A stretch of DNA of 56,788 nucleotides from positions 1 to 56,788 of the forward strand of contig VHAT01000014.1 in NCBI GenBank assembly GCA_016872195.1, given 5' to 3'. Source of the stretch: Sphingomonadales bacterium. GTDB lineage: Bacteria > Bacteroidota > Bacteroidia > Chitinophagales > Chitinophagaceae. The notes beneath the pieces are model-generated. The model did no database searches. It saw only the letters and a list, made by a program, of their open reading frames with translations, and was not told the DNA's origin. Shown here one piece after another: positions 1 through 7,321 of the stretch (its first letter is position 1; each line of letters begins with the position of its first letter). The position numbers were made by a program, and so were the translations under genes.

Positions 1-112
1 CTTCGAAATTAGCAAAACCTTGATAAATTATTTGATAAATAACGGTTTATGCGCTGTTTTGTTGCCCAACTTAGAGCAGAAAATTTGGAGAAAGTTTAAG
101 AGGACGATAGTG

Positions 113-742
113 TTATTTTCCCCAGCCGACAGGGTCTTTTCGCCACTCCTCTAAGATAGATCGCTCTGCTTTCGTTATGATACCCTTTTCAAGATAAAGA
201 GCAAGAAGTGAAGTGTAATCAGTTAAAGAATAATACTTTATAGATTTTTTTTCGAATTCTTGTTGAGCTATTGGAAAGCCATAATTAAATATAGAAACCA
301 TACCAATAACCTCGATACCTTTCTCCACTAATGCATCAACAGCTTGCAAGCTGCTCTTTCCGGTAGACACCAAATCTTCTATAACCACCCATTTTTGACC
401 AGGCTGACAATCTCCCTCTATCTGGTTACCTAAACCATGCTCCTTGGGCTTAGGACGAACATAGACAAAGGGCAATTTAAGTTGATCGGCCGCCATGGCT
501 CCCCAAGGAATACCAGCGGTGGCTACCCCTGCCAGCCCTTGCGCCGCTTCGAATTGCTCAAATATTACGTTGCAAAGCTCCGATTTAATAAATTCTCGCA
601 CGTAAGGATGGGAGAGCACCTTTCGATTATCACAATAGATAGGGCTTTTCCACCCACTGGCCCAGGTAAAAAACCCTTGAGGTTTAAGCGCTACGGCTTT
701 AACTTGTAAAAGTTTTTCGGCAATGATCTTAGCATCCGTCAT
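113..742 (-). CDS. pyrE: Orotate phosphoribosyltransferase
   Basis: Joins orotate to PRPP to give OMP, the fifth step of de novo UMP synthesis, in the cytoplasm. The 209-residue protein has the PRPP-binding signature VVIEDLVSTGKSS at about residues 119-131 and the catalytic-loop motif RPKPKEHG at about 96-103, both typical of PyrE, and the length is normal. The ATG start at 742 lies only 4 nt from a perfect TAnnTTTG box (747-754), so the mRNA may be nearly leaderless. It is divergent from the Nudix gene across 49 bp and separate from pyrB/pyrR, which lie 1.1 kb away. Confidence 0.96.
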   Translation of the reverse strand: MTDAKIIAEKLLQVKAVALKPQGFFTWASGWKSPIYCDNRKVLSHPYVREFIKSELCNVIFEQFEAAQGLAGVATAGIPWGAMAADQLKLPFVYVRPKPKEHGLGNQIEGDCQPGQKWVVIEDLVSTGKSSLQAVDALVEKGIEVIGMVSIFNYGFPIAQQEFEKKSIKYYSLTDYTSLLALYLEKGIITKAERSILEEWRKDPVGWGK

Positions 743-746
743 GGTT

Positions 747-754
747 CAAAAATA
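747..754 (-). promoter_or_regulatory. Candidate -7 promoter box of pyrE
   Basis: The minus strand reads TATTTTTG, a perfect match to the Bacteroidetes TAnnTTTG -7 element, 4 nt before the pyrE ATG. Transcription normally starts a few nucleotides past this box, which would put the start at or next to the initiation codon. No good -33 TTTG is visible at the usual spacing. Confidence 0.45.
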
Positions 755-791
755 GCAAACCTTATCCTGAATACATTAATAATCTATCGAT

Positions 792-1433
792 ATGATCATA
801 CAGATATATTTTGCCTCACACCCCGTTTTTTTATGCACCAATCTCGATGAGATCCTCGAGGAAAAATCCGAACAAAATGATGCGATCTTTTTAAAAGATC
901 TCTCCCATCGGTCCCTTTCCACTTGTTGGCAATTACTTGATAAGCCCGGAGATTACCCTTGTTTTTTCCTCTATCACGATCTGGAAGAATTACTCCAAAC
1001 CCTCCTGGCACCCGCGACGACCATCGAAGCCGGTGGCGGAGTGGTCTATAACGACGATAACGAGATCTTACTCATCTTCAGAAGAGGAAAATGGGATCTG
1101 CCAAAAGGCAAAATGGATCCCGGGGAGTCGGTGATCGATTGTGCCCTGCGCGAAGTGATCGAGGAGACCGGTCTCAAAAACTTGACCTTGATCGGCAAGA
1201 TCGGTTCTTCATCCTATTGCTATAAAGAGAAAGATCAGCTGTATTTAAAGCAAGTTCAATGGTTCAAAATGAGAACCGCTGATAAGCATGCCTTGACCCC
1301 ACAGCTAGAAGAGGATATATCTGAGCTACGATGGGTTTCTCAAAAAGACCTGGAGCCCTATATTCAAAACACCTATAATACCATTAAGGACATCTTACTA
1401 CTTGCGCAACGAAGCCCAGACAGTATCGGGTAA
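792..1433 (+). CDS. Nudix hydrolase
   Basis: A 213-residue Nudix-family hydrolase, which would cleave a nucleoside diphosphate linked to another group. The complete Nudix box (G-x5-E-x7-REVIEE-x-GL) lies at about residues 106-128, beginning GKMDPGE and ending REVIEETGL. The first 80 residues form an extra N-terminal region not assigned here. The substrate cannot be read from the sequence. The 3' end overlaps the convergent coaD by 36 bp. Confidence 0.88.
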   Translation: MIIQIYFASHPVFLCTNLDEILEEKSEQNDAIFLKDLSHRSLSTCWQLLDKPGDYPCFFLYHDLEELLQTLLAPATTIEAGGGVVYNDDNEILLIFRRGKWDLPKGKMDPGESVIDCALREVIEETGLKNLTLIGKIGSSSYCYKEKDQLYLKQVQWFKMRTADKHALTPQLEEDISELRWVSQKDLEPYIQNTYNTIKDILLLAQRSPDSIG

Positions 1434-1868
1434 AAAGGGAGAGGCATCCCCATTGTTTCTCAGGATATCTCGCACAATGGTCGAGGCTACGGAAGTATAC
1501 TTCGGCTCACCGGTCAAAAAAATGGTCTCGATGGTCTTATCCAGGGTGCGATTGGCATCGGCGATCGTTTTTTCGTACTCAAAATCGCTTACGTAGCGAA
1601 TACCCCGTAATATAAAATGAGCCCCGATCTTTTTACAATAGTCAACCGTTAGACCATCGTAAACCGCTCCCACTACCCTGCTGTCGTTAGCATAGATCTC
1701 ACTGACCCAGTGCAGACGCTGCTCGGCAGAGAACATGGGCGCTTTAGCTGCATTAAGACCGATACCCACCACGATCTTATCAAAGAGCGGCAAAGCCCGG
1801 TTAATAATATCCACATGCCCTAAGGTCAGCGGATCGAAGGTTCCGGGAAAAAGGCAAATGCGTTGCAT
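1398..1868 (-). CDS. coaD: Pantetheine-phosphate adenylyltransferase
   Basis: Transfers AMP from ATP to 4'-phosphopantetheine to give dephospho-CoA, the penultimate step of CoA synthesis. The 156-residue protein begins with the nucleotidyltransferase signature FPGTFDPLTLGH, with the TxGH-type histidine at residue 18, and has RGIRYVSDFEYE in the middle, typical of bacterial CoaD. It lies 23 nt downstream of pyrB on the same strand and may be co-transcribed. Its last 36 bp overlap the Nudix gene tail to tail. Confidence 0.96.
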   Translation of the reverse strand: MQRICLFPGTFDPLTLGHVDIINRALPLFDKIVVGIGLNAAKAPMFSAEQRLHWVSEIYANDSRVVGAVYDGLTVDYCKKIGAHFILRGIRYVSDFEYEKTIADANRTLDKTIETIFLTGEPKYTSVASTIVRDILRNNGDASPFLPDTVWASLRK

Positions 1869-1891
1869 GCGATATAATTTTTTTAAATAGA

Positions 1892-2824
1892 TCAGGCTTG
1901 TGCGGTGCGGCCGGATAGCAGGTATAAGACGGCCATACGTACGGCCACCCCATTTTCTACCTGTTGTAAAATGATGGATTGCTTGCTGTCTGCCACATCG
2001 CTGTTCAGTTCAACGCCCCTGTTGATAGGCCCCGGGTGCATGATCACGATCTCTTTATGCAAACTATCGAGCAATTGGCGACTAATGCCATAGGCAATAT
2101 TGTATTCGCGAAGCGATGAAAATAAGACCTGGTTCTGTCGCTCAAGTTGTATACGCAACACATTGGCCACATCACACCAGGCCAGGGTTTCTTTGATGTT
2201 ATAACTGACCGAAACGCCCAGCGCCGTGGCGATATGCTTGGGGATCAGTGTGGGTGGACCACACACTACAACTTCGGCTCCCATTTTTTTGAGCAGATAA
2301 ATATTGCTTTGCGCCACTCGGGAATGCATGATATCTCCAATAATAGCCACTTTTCGGCCTTGCAGCGAACCCGTCTTTTCTTGAATCGAAAACGCATCGA
2401 GTAAGGCCTGCGTGGGATGCTCGTTGATGCCATCACCGGCATTGATAATTGCCGCGGGTATATGTTCTGCCAAGAAATGCGGTGCACCACTGGCACTATG
2501 ACGCATCACCACCATGTCTACCTTCATCGATAGGATATTGTTGACCGTATCGAGCAAGGTTTCTCCCTTTGCGGCCGAAGAAGAAGAGGCGGCAAAATTG
2601 ATCGTATCGGCACTCAGTCTTTTTTCGGCCAACTCGAACGAAATGCGGGTACGCGTGGAATTCTCATAAAAAAGGTTCACGATAGTTACCTCTCTAAGGG
2701 AGGGTACCTTTTTTACGGGACGCTGCAGTACTTCTTTGAATTGTTCGGCCGTAGAGAGAATAAGGGAAATGTCTTGCGAGTTGAGATTTTTAATGCCCAG
2801 CAGGTGTTTGGTGGATAGTTGCAT
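1892..2824 (-). CDS. pyrB: Aspartate carbamoyltransferase, catalytic chain
   Basis: Condenses carbamoyl phosphate with aspartate, the committed step of pyrimidine synthesis. The 310-residue chain has the carbamoyl-phosphate loop STRTR at 56-60, HPTQALLD in the middle and HPGPINRGVEL near the C-terminus, all diagnostic of PyrB. No regulatory chain (pyrI) is next to it. It follows pyrR by 22 nt, so pyrR-pyrB-coaD looks like one transcription unit. Confidence 0.96.
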   Translation of the reverse strand: MQLSTKHLLGIKNLNSQDISLILSTAEQFKEVLQRPVKKVPSLREVTIVNLFYENSTRTRISFELAEKRLSADTINFAASSSSAAKGETLLDTVNNILSMKVDMVVMRHSASGAPHFLAEHIPAAIINAGDGINEHPTQALLDAFSIQEKTGSLQGRKVAIIGDIMHSRVAQSNIYLLKKMGAEVVVCGPPTLIPKHIATALGVSVSYNIKETLAWCDVANVLRIQLERQNQVLFSSLREYNIAYGISRQLLDSLHKEIVIMHPGPINRGVELNSDVADSKQSIILQQVENGVAVRMAVLYLLSGRTAQA

Positions 2825-2846
2825 TAAAAAGCAAAATTAAGGCATT

Positions 2847-3386
2847 TTACTCAGTTATCAACAGCAGCTCGGCCTGCCCCTGGTCGTTGACGCTAAGTTT
2901 CAGTTTATCACTGCTTTGAGTGTGAATGGCCTTTCCTACATGGTCGGCTTGAATAGGAAATTGGCGATGTTCCGGACGGTCTGCTAGCACACAAAGTTTG
3001 ACCCGGTCGGGACGACCATAATCAAATAAGGCATCCAGGGCCGCCTTTATGGTGCGTCCGGTAAACAAGACATCATCGACCAAAATAACGGTCTTTCCTT
3101 CTATCGAGAAGGGAAGATGCATGGTATCGGGGGCCAGAATCTTATTACGCACATCATCTCGGTAAAAAGTGATATCGAGTTGACCATGCTCAAAGGGCAA
3201 ATAAGAAGTCTTGTTATTACCGATCTTATTACGAATGGCTTTATCGATAAGATTGGAGACAATTACCCCACCCTGTTGTATGCCCACCAAAACGGTATTT
3301 GAAGAATCGGGATAGGCCGCTACTAACTGATCGGCCAGTTGATCGATGATGATTAAGAGAGCTTGATTATTGATCTGGGTTTTCAC
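2847..3386 (-). CDS. pyrR: PyrR-type regulator / uracil phosphoribosyltransferase
   Basis: A PRPP-binding protein of 179 residues with the signature VILVDDVLFTGRTI at about 100-113, typical of PyrR. In characterised members it binds UMP and pyr mRNA leaders and has weak uracil phosphoribosyltransferase activity. The position just upstream of pyrB fits a regulator of pyrimidine genes; RNA binding in this organism is inference. The reading frame begins with GTG at 3386; a stop lies four codons upstream (3396-3398) with no ATG between, so GTG is probably the real start. Confidence 0.9.
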   Translation of the reverse strand: MKTQINNQALLIIIDQLADQLVAAYPDSSNTVLVGIQQGGVIVSNLIDKAIRNKIGNNKTSYLPFEHGQLDITFYRDDVRNKILAPDTMHLPFSIEGKTVILVDDVLFTGRTIKAALDALFDYGRPDRVKLCVLADRPEHRQFPIQADHVGKAIHTQSSDKLKLSVNDQGQAELLLITE

Positions 3387-3450
3387 TACTGATAATTATG
3401 ATGCGTTTAGCGCGACAAAATTCATTGTTGTATTGACTGTATCCGACTAT

Positions 3451-5082
3451 TTACTCCTCTGCCATAAAGGGATAACGATAATCGGTTGGCGGAACAAATG
3501 TTTCTTTGATGGTGCGGGCACTAAGCCAGCGATACAAATTTAGCATGGCACCGGCCTTATCGTTAGTACCCGAAGCCCTTCCGCCCCCAAAAGGCTGTTG
3601 ACCAACCACGGCACCGGTAGGCTTATCATTGATATAAAAATTGCCCGCGGCATGACGAAGGCGTTCGGTGGCCAGCTCTACCGCGGCACGGTCTGTTGCT
3701 ATAATAGCGCCTGTTAAGGCATACGGAGAGGTGGTATCGACCAATTCCATGGCCTTTTCAAAATTGCCCGCGGGATAAACATATATCGTGAGTACGGGAC
3801 CAAAGATCTCTTCGCACATAGTAAGTGACTTAGGATTTTTGGTCTCGATCAACGTGGGTTGCACAAAGAATCCTTCCTTATCGTCACATTTGCCGCCTGC
3901 CAGTATACTACACTTTGGATCTTTTTTAGCCTGGTCTATATAACGCTTTATGGAATCAAAGCTTTTTTGATCGATCACCGCATTGATAAAATTAGAGAAG
4001 TTCTCTACCGATCCCATCCTAAAACTCTTGAGACCGGCTACCAGCTTCTTTTTGACCTCGTCGGCAATATTAGAAGGGATGTAGGCACGCGAGGCAGCCG
4101 AACATTTTTGTCCCTGGTATTCAAAGGCGCCACGCAGCAGGGCCGTTACCAATACATCGGGGTCGGCAGAGCGATGTGCGAGTACAAAATCTTTACCGCC
4201 GGTTTCTCCCACAATACGAGGATAGCTGCGGTAGTGAGCCATGTTCTTGCCAATGGTCTCCCACATGTTGTTGAATACTCCGGTAGAACCGGTAAAATGT
4301 ACACCGGCAAAATCGCGGTGATTAAAACAGACGCGACCAAGGGTAGCCCCCTCTACATAAATTAGATTGATAACGCCATCGGGCAACCCTGCTTCCTTTA
4401 AAATGCGCATGGTCATTTGAGCAGAGTAGACCTGGGTATTAGCACATTTCCAAACCACTACATTGCCGCAAAGGGCCGGAGCGGTTGGCAAATTTCCTCC
4501 GATGGCCGTAAAATTAAAAGGAGAAACGGCTAGTACAAATCCTTCGAGCGGGCGATACTCCATTCGGTTATGAATACCGGGGGCACTGGCAGGCTGCTGC
4601 TTATAGATCTCGGAGAGATAATGAACATTAAAACGCAAAAAATCGATCAACTCGCAAGCTGCATCGATCTCGGCCTGAAAAGCATTCTTGCTTTGCCCCA
4701 GCATGGTAGTACCAGTCATGTAAGAACGGTACTTGGTAGCGATCAGATCGGCCGCTTTTAAAAAAATGGCCGCTCGGTTCTCCCAACTCATGGCTGCCCA
4801 AGCAGCTCGAGCCTCGAGGGCCGCTTCGATTGCCTGATGTACTTGTTTTTCTTCGCCCAGATGAAAATGTCCCAAAACATGCTTGCGCTGATGCGGGGGG
4901 TTCATGGCAATTTTCTTACCCGTCCTAACTTCTTTGGCCCCAATATACATGGGCACATCGATCTGCTGTTTCTTTAACGCGGCTAATGTTTCTTTTAAGC
5001 GTTTGCGCTCGGGCGAACCCGGGGCATAACTCAGTACAGGCTCATTAGCAGGCAGCGGATACGAAAAGGTTCCAATAGACAT
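3451..5082 (-). CDS. pruA: L-glutamate gamma-semialdehyde dehydrogenase
   Basis: An NAD-dependent aldehyde dehydrogenase of 543 residues that oxidises glutamate semialdehyde (from proline or ornithine) to glutamate. The catalytic cysteine is C327 in GQKCSAASR and the general base E293 in VGETGGK. The N-terminal part and the motif near residue 196 (GGNLPTAPAL) match the stand-alone eukaryote-like P5C dehydrogenases rather than bifunctional PutA. With the arginase at 54.1 kb it could complete an arginine-to-glutamate route; no proline dehydrogenase or ornithine aminotransferase is in the window. Confidence 0.93.
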   Translation of the reverse strand: MSIGTFSYPLPANEPVLSYAPGSPERKRLKETLAALKKQQIDVPMYIGAKEVRTGKKIAMNPPHQRKHVLGHFHLGEEKQVHQAIEAALEARAAWAAMSWENRAAIFLKAADLIATKYRSYMTGTTMLGQSKNAFQAEIDAACELIDFLRFNVHYLSEIYKQQPASAPGIHNRMEYRPLEGFVLAVSPFNFTAIGGNLPTAPALCGNVVVWKCANTQVYSAQMTMRILKEAGLPDGVINLIYVEGATLGRVCFNHRDFAGVHFTGSTGVFNNMWETIGKNMAHYRSYPRIVGETGGKDFVLAHRSADPDVLVTALLRGAFEYQGQKCSAASRAYIPSNIADEVKKKLVAGLKSFRMGSVENFSNFINAVIDQKSFDSIKRYIDQAKKDPKCSILAGGKCDDKEGFFVQPTLIETKNPKSLTMCEEIFGPVLTIYVYPAGNFEKAMELVDTTSPYALTGAIIATDRAAVELATERLRHAAGNFYINDKPTGAVVGQQPFGGGRASGTNDKAGAMLNLYRWLSARTIKETFVPPTDYRYPFMAEE

Positions 5083-5142
5083 AAAGTATAATTTAGCTGA
5101 ATCGAGTTAGTTCGTAATAGGGTGCATCGGTTCTTTAAAGGT

Positions 5143-5167
5143 AACAAAATAGAGGGGCATCACCCTC
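5143..5167 (-). terminator. Weak terminator-like hairpin after prfB
   Basis: On the minus strand a 5-bp stem GAGGG/CCCTC with a 6-nt loop is followed by ATTTTGTT, about 53 nt after the prfB stop. The stem is short and the T run is broken, so this is only a candidate. Confidence 0.3.
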
Positions 5168-5220
5168 GTACAGGTGCTATTGCGATCAATTATGGCTTTG
5201 TAGTTCGATGACATCTGAAT

Positions 5221-6313
5221 TTATGACTGCGTTTCTTTCTGACTCATTAAATAGGCTTTGATAAATCCATCGAGCTCACCATCCATTACAGGTTGAATAT
5301 TACCCACCTCGTAATCGGTGCGGTGATCTTTGATCATTTTATACGGATGAAAGACATAGCTTCTGATCTGGCTGCCCCACTCGATCTTTTTCTTGGTGCT
5401 ATTTACCGCATCGCGGATCTCGTTGCGTTTGCGAAGTTCCTCCTCGTACAAACGACTCTTGAGCATGGTCATGGCCTTTTCGCGATTACCCAATTGCGAA
5501 CGCTCGGTCTGACAAACGACCACGATACCCGTAGGTAAGTGCGTGAGCATAACCTTGGTCTCGACTTTGTTTACATTTTGCCCCCCGGCCCCACCACTAC
5601 GGGCCGTCTCCATTTTTACATCGGCATCTCTAATTTCAATATGGATGGTATCATCGACCAACGGATAAACAAATACAGAGACAAAGGAAGTATGACGGCG
5701 GGCATTACTATCGAAAGGGGAAATGCGCACCAACCGATGCACCCCGCTTTCGGCCTTTAGAAAACCATAGGCAAAGGGACCCTCAAATTGTAGCGTACAG
5801 GTCTTGATACCTGCCCCATCGCCCCAAACCCAATCGAGTTCAGTAACCTTCCAGCCCTGTTTTTCGCCATACATGCGATACATACGAGCCAGCATTTCGG
5901 CCCAATCTTGGCTTTCGGTACCCCCGGCCCCCGAATTGATCTGGAGTACAGCAGGCAATTCGTCTTCGGGTTCGTTGAGCGTGGCCTTAAATTCGGCATC
6001 ATCGAGCAATTGCAAGCCCTTTTCATAGGCTTCTTGGGTTTCTTGCTCGGTAGCATCACCCCCTTTCCAAAACTCAAAGAGAACGGCAAAATCCTCTACC
6101 GCGGTATGGGCCGTATCGTAGAGACCCACCCAGTATTCATTGAGCTTGATGCTCTTCATGATCTCGGTAGCTCGTTTATTATCGTCCCAAAAACCGGGAC
6201 TCAGCGAAAGTTGTTTATCCTGGGCTATTTTTTGCAGTCGGTTCTCGACGTCAAAGAAACCTCCTTATCCCGACAATGCGGGACCGCATATCCTGTAATT
6301 TTTCGATTGTCAT
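5221..6313 (-). CDS. prfB: Peptide chain release factor 2, with +1 programmed frameshift
   Basis: Terminates translation at UGA and UAA. Translation begins at ATG 6313, reads 20 codons, meets an in-frame TGA at 6253-6251, and must shift +1 there to continue through to 5221. The joined product is 363 residues, normal for RF2. The downstream part carries the SPF stop-recognition tripeptide ([11 protein letters not shown]) and the peptidyl-hydrolysis motif GGQ in [13 protein letters not shown]. Starting at the internal ATG 6159 would lose 51 residues of the N-terminal domain, so the frameshifted form is preferred. The Smr gene ends 17 nt upstream. Confidence 0.95.
6251..6265 (-). promoter_or_regulatory. 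RF2 autoregulatory +1 frameshift site
   Basis: The minus strand reads AGGAGG TTT CTT TGA C. This has the classical RF2 layout: an internal Shine-Dalgarno sequence, a 3-nt spacer, the slippery CTT codon and the poor terminator TGA followed by C. When RF2 is scarce, the ribosome pauses at TGA and shifts to read GAC, restoring the frame. The mechanism is known from E. coli; the site here is seen directly. Confidence 0.93.
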
Positions 6314-6330
6314 GTGGTAAAGGTAGGTGT

Positions 6331-6657
6331 TTACAGGGCAAATTGAATGACCGTGGCACCATTACCATACAAAGGATGAAAGGGAGCATCGAAAGAACGA
6401 ACCTCGGGCCGGTTCTTGAGCCAGCGGTGTATTTCGCTTTTAAGTTTGCCGGTTCCGACACCATGAATAACGGTAAGACTGCCCAAATGATGAACCCAGG
6501 CCAAATGAAAATACTTTTCGAAGGTATCGAGCTGCAATAAAATGATCTCGGCATTTGAAAGTCCCCTAAAATCGGAACAGATCTTTTCGATGTGCAGATC
6601 GACCACGTGTAGCGGGGGCTCCATCTTATCGCGTGCGTGCTCTGCCTTGTAGAACAT
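6331..6657 (-). CDS. Stand-alone Smr domain protein
   Basis: A 108-residue protein that is essentially one Smr (small MutS-related) domain, a fold linked to nucleic-acid nicking or binding. It has the N-terminal VDLH motif at about 19-22 and the HGxGxG motif (IHGVGTGKL) at about 64-72, ending with YGNGATVIQF. It resembles the C-terminal domain of longer Bacteroidetes DUF2027/Smr proteins of roughly 350 residues, but the frame is closed upstream by TAG at 6676-6678, so no N-terminal part exists here. The ATG is 17 nt after the rnpB 3' end. Whether it is functional or a remnant is unclear. Confidence 0.75.
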   Translation of the reverse strand: MFYKAEHARDKMEPPLHVVDLHIEKICSDFRGLSNAEIILLQLDTFEKYFHLAWVHHLGSLTVIHGVGTGKLKSEIHRWLKNRPEVRSFDAPFHPLYGNGATVIQFAL

Positions 6658-6674
6658 GTCAGGTAATTTAAAAA

Positions 6675-7048
6675 GCTACAGACCTATAAGCCGGATTCTG
6701 TCGAGGGCGTCATTTATCTGTCCCCAAAGTTACCCAAGGGGCTCAAGCTGCCTACCCTGTAACCCGCCTGCTTGCGCAAGGCTTGAGTGTGCCACTCTTA
6801 AGGGCTACTATACGTGGCATTTCAGCATGCAAGGTTTACCCGCCCGGGATGTTACCATCCAGGACCGTGGGCTCTTACCCCACGTTTTCATCCTCACCTC
6901 TAACAAGTTAATGTTATGGGCAGTTATTTTCTGTGGCACTTTCTGTCTTCGGTTGCCCGAAGCCCGGCTCTTAACCGGTGCATGGCACTGTGCTGTCCGG
7001 ACTTTCCTACCCCTGCCAAAGCGAGGGATCGACGGCCCGGTCTGTAGC
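6675..7048 (-). ncRNA. rnpB: RNase P RNA
   Basis: The catalytic RNA that matures tRNA 5' ends. On the minus strand the 5' part carries GGAAAGTCCGGAC and the 3' part ACAGAATCCGGCTTA, the two most conserved regions of bacterial RNase P RNA. GAGGTGAGGATGAAAACGTG with a following GGTAAGAGCCCACG matches the central conserved core. The ends are set by a perfect 10-bp P1 helix: GCTACAGACC (7048-7039) pairs with GGTCTGTAGC (6684-6675). Length is about 374 nt. A perfect -7 box lies 5 nt before the 5' end, and a short T run follows the 3' end. Confidence 0.96.
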
Positions 7049-7052
7049 AGCG

Positions 7053-7060
7053 CAAAGATA
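7053..7060 (-). promoter_or_regulatory. -7 promoter box of rnpB
   Basis: The minus strand reads TATCTTTG, a perfect TAnnTTTG box, ending 5 nt before the predicted RNA 5' end at 7048. This agrees with the P1 helix boundary found independently. The region expected to hold the -33 element overlaps the 3' end of the GldM-like stub gene. Confidence 0.65.
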
Positions 7061-7076
7061 GGTCATTTGAATACAG

Positions 7077-7316
7077 CTAAAGATAATTTTTAAGCTTTGG
7101 CAAGCTATCAAGCAATTGTTGATTTACCTCTTTCAATAATACAGTCGATCGTGCATCTTGTTTCTTAATTAGCTCCTCTTGATAATTTAAGGAACTGGTA
7201 ACGTACAAGTTGCTTTCCAATAAACTGGCTGGAACACTAAGAAGAGATAGACACAGAAAGGTCAGATAGAGCAATAAAAGTAAACGATATCGATTCGTAT
7301 TGATGGAGGCAGCCAT
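7077..7316 (-). CDS. Short GldM-like single-span membrane protein
   Basis: A 79-residue protein with one N-terminal membrane span (about 11-32) and a short, charged, probably helical tail. R9 followed eight residues later by a YL pair resembles the GldM N-terminus (pattern R-x7-YL, recalled from memory), where R9 is thought to contact the GldL proton-channel glutamate. Full GldM has about 500 residues with periplasmic domains; here the frame stops at TAG after a short tail, directly ahead of the rnpB promoter. It starts 5 nt after the GldL-like gene, which implies coupled translation. The GldM relation is inferred from a short segment and from context. Confidence 0.6.
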   Translation of the reverse strand: MAASINTNRYRLLLLLYLTFLCLSLLSVPASLLESNLYVTSSLNYQEELIKKQDARSTVLLKEVNQQLLDSLPKLKNYL

Positions 7317-7321
7317 AGGCT

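Noticed and set aside
1-112. Gap downstream of pyrE at the window edge
   Set aside because: AT-rich, with no gene start, hairpin with T run or RNA motif that I can support.
3859-4365. Plus-strand open frame of 168 codons inside pruA
   Set aside because: Fully antisense to an intact PruA with all catalytic motifs; the translation has no family features.
5221-6159. prfB read as a 312-codon gene from the internal ATG
   Set aside because: The upstream frame, the slippery CTT-TGA site and the internal AGGAGG show that the full protein is made by frameshifting; the short form lacks 51 conserved N-terminal residues.
5908-6540. Plus-strand open frame of 210 codons opposite prfB and the Smr gene
   Set aside because: It is antisense to two well-supported genes, spans the RF2 frameshift region and shows no recognisable domain; it arises from codon bias on the other strand.
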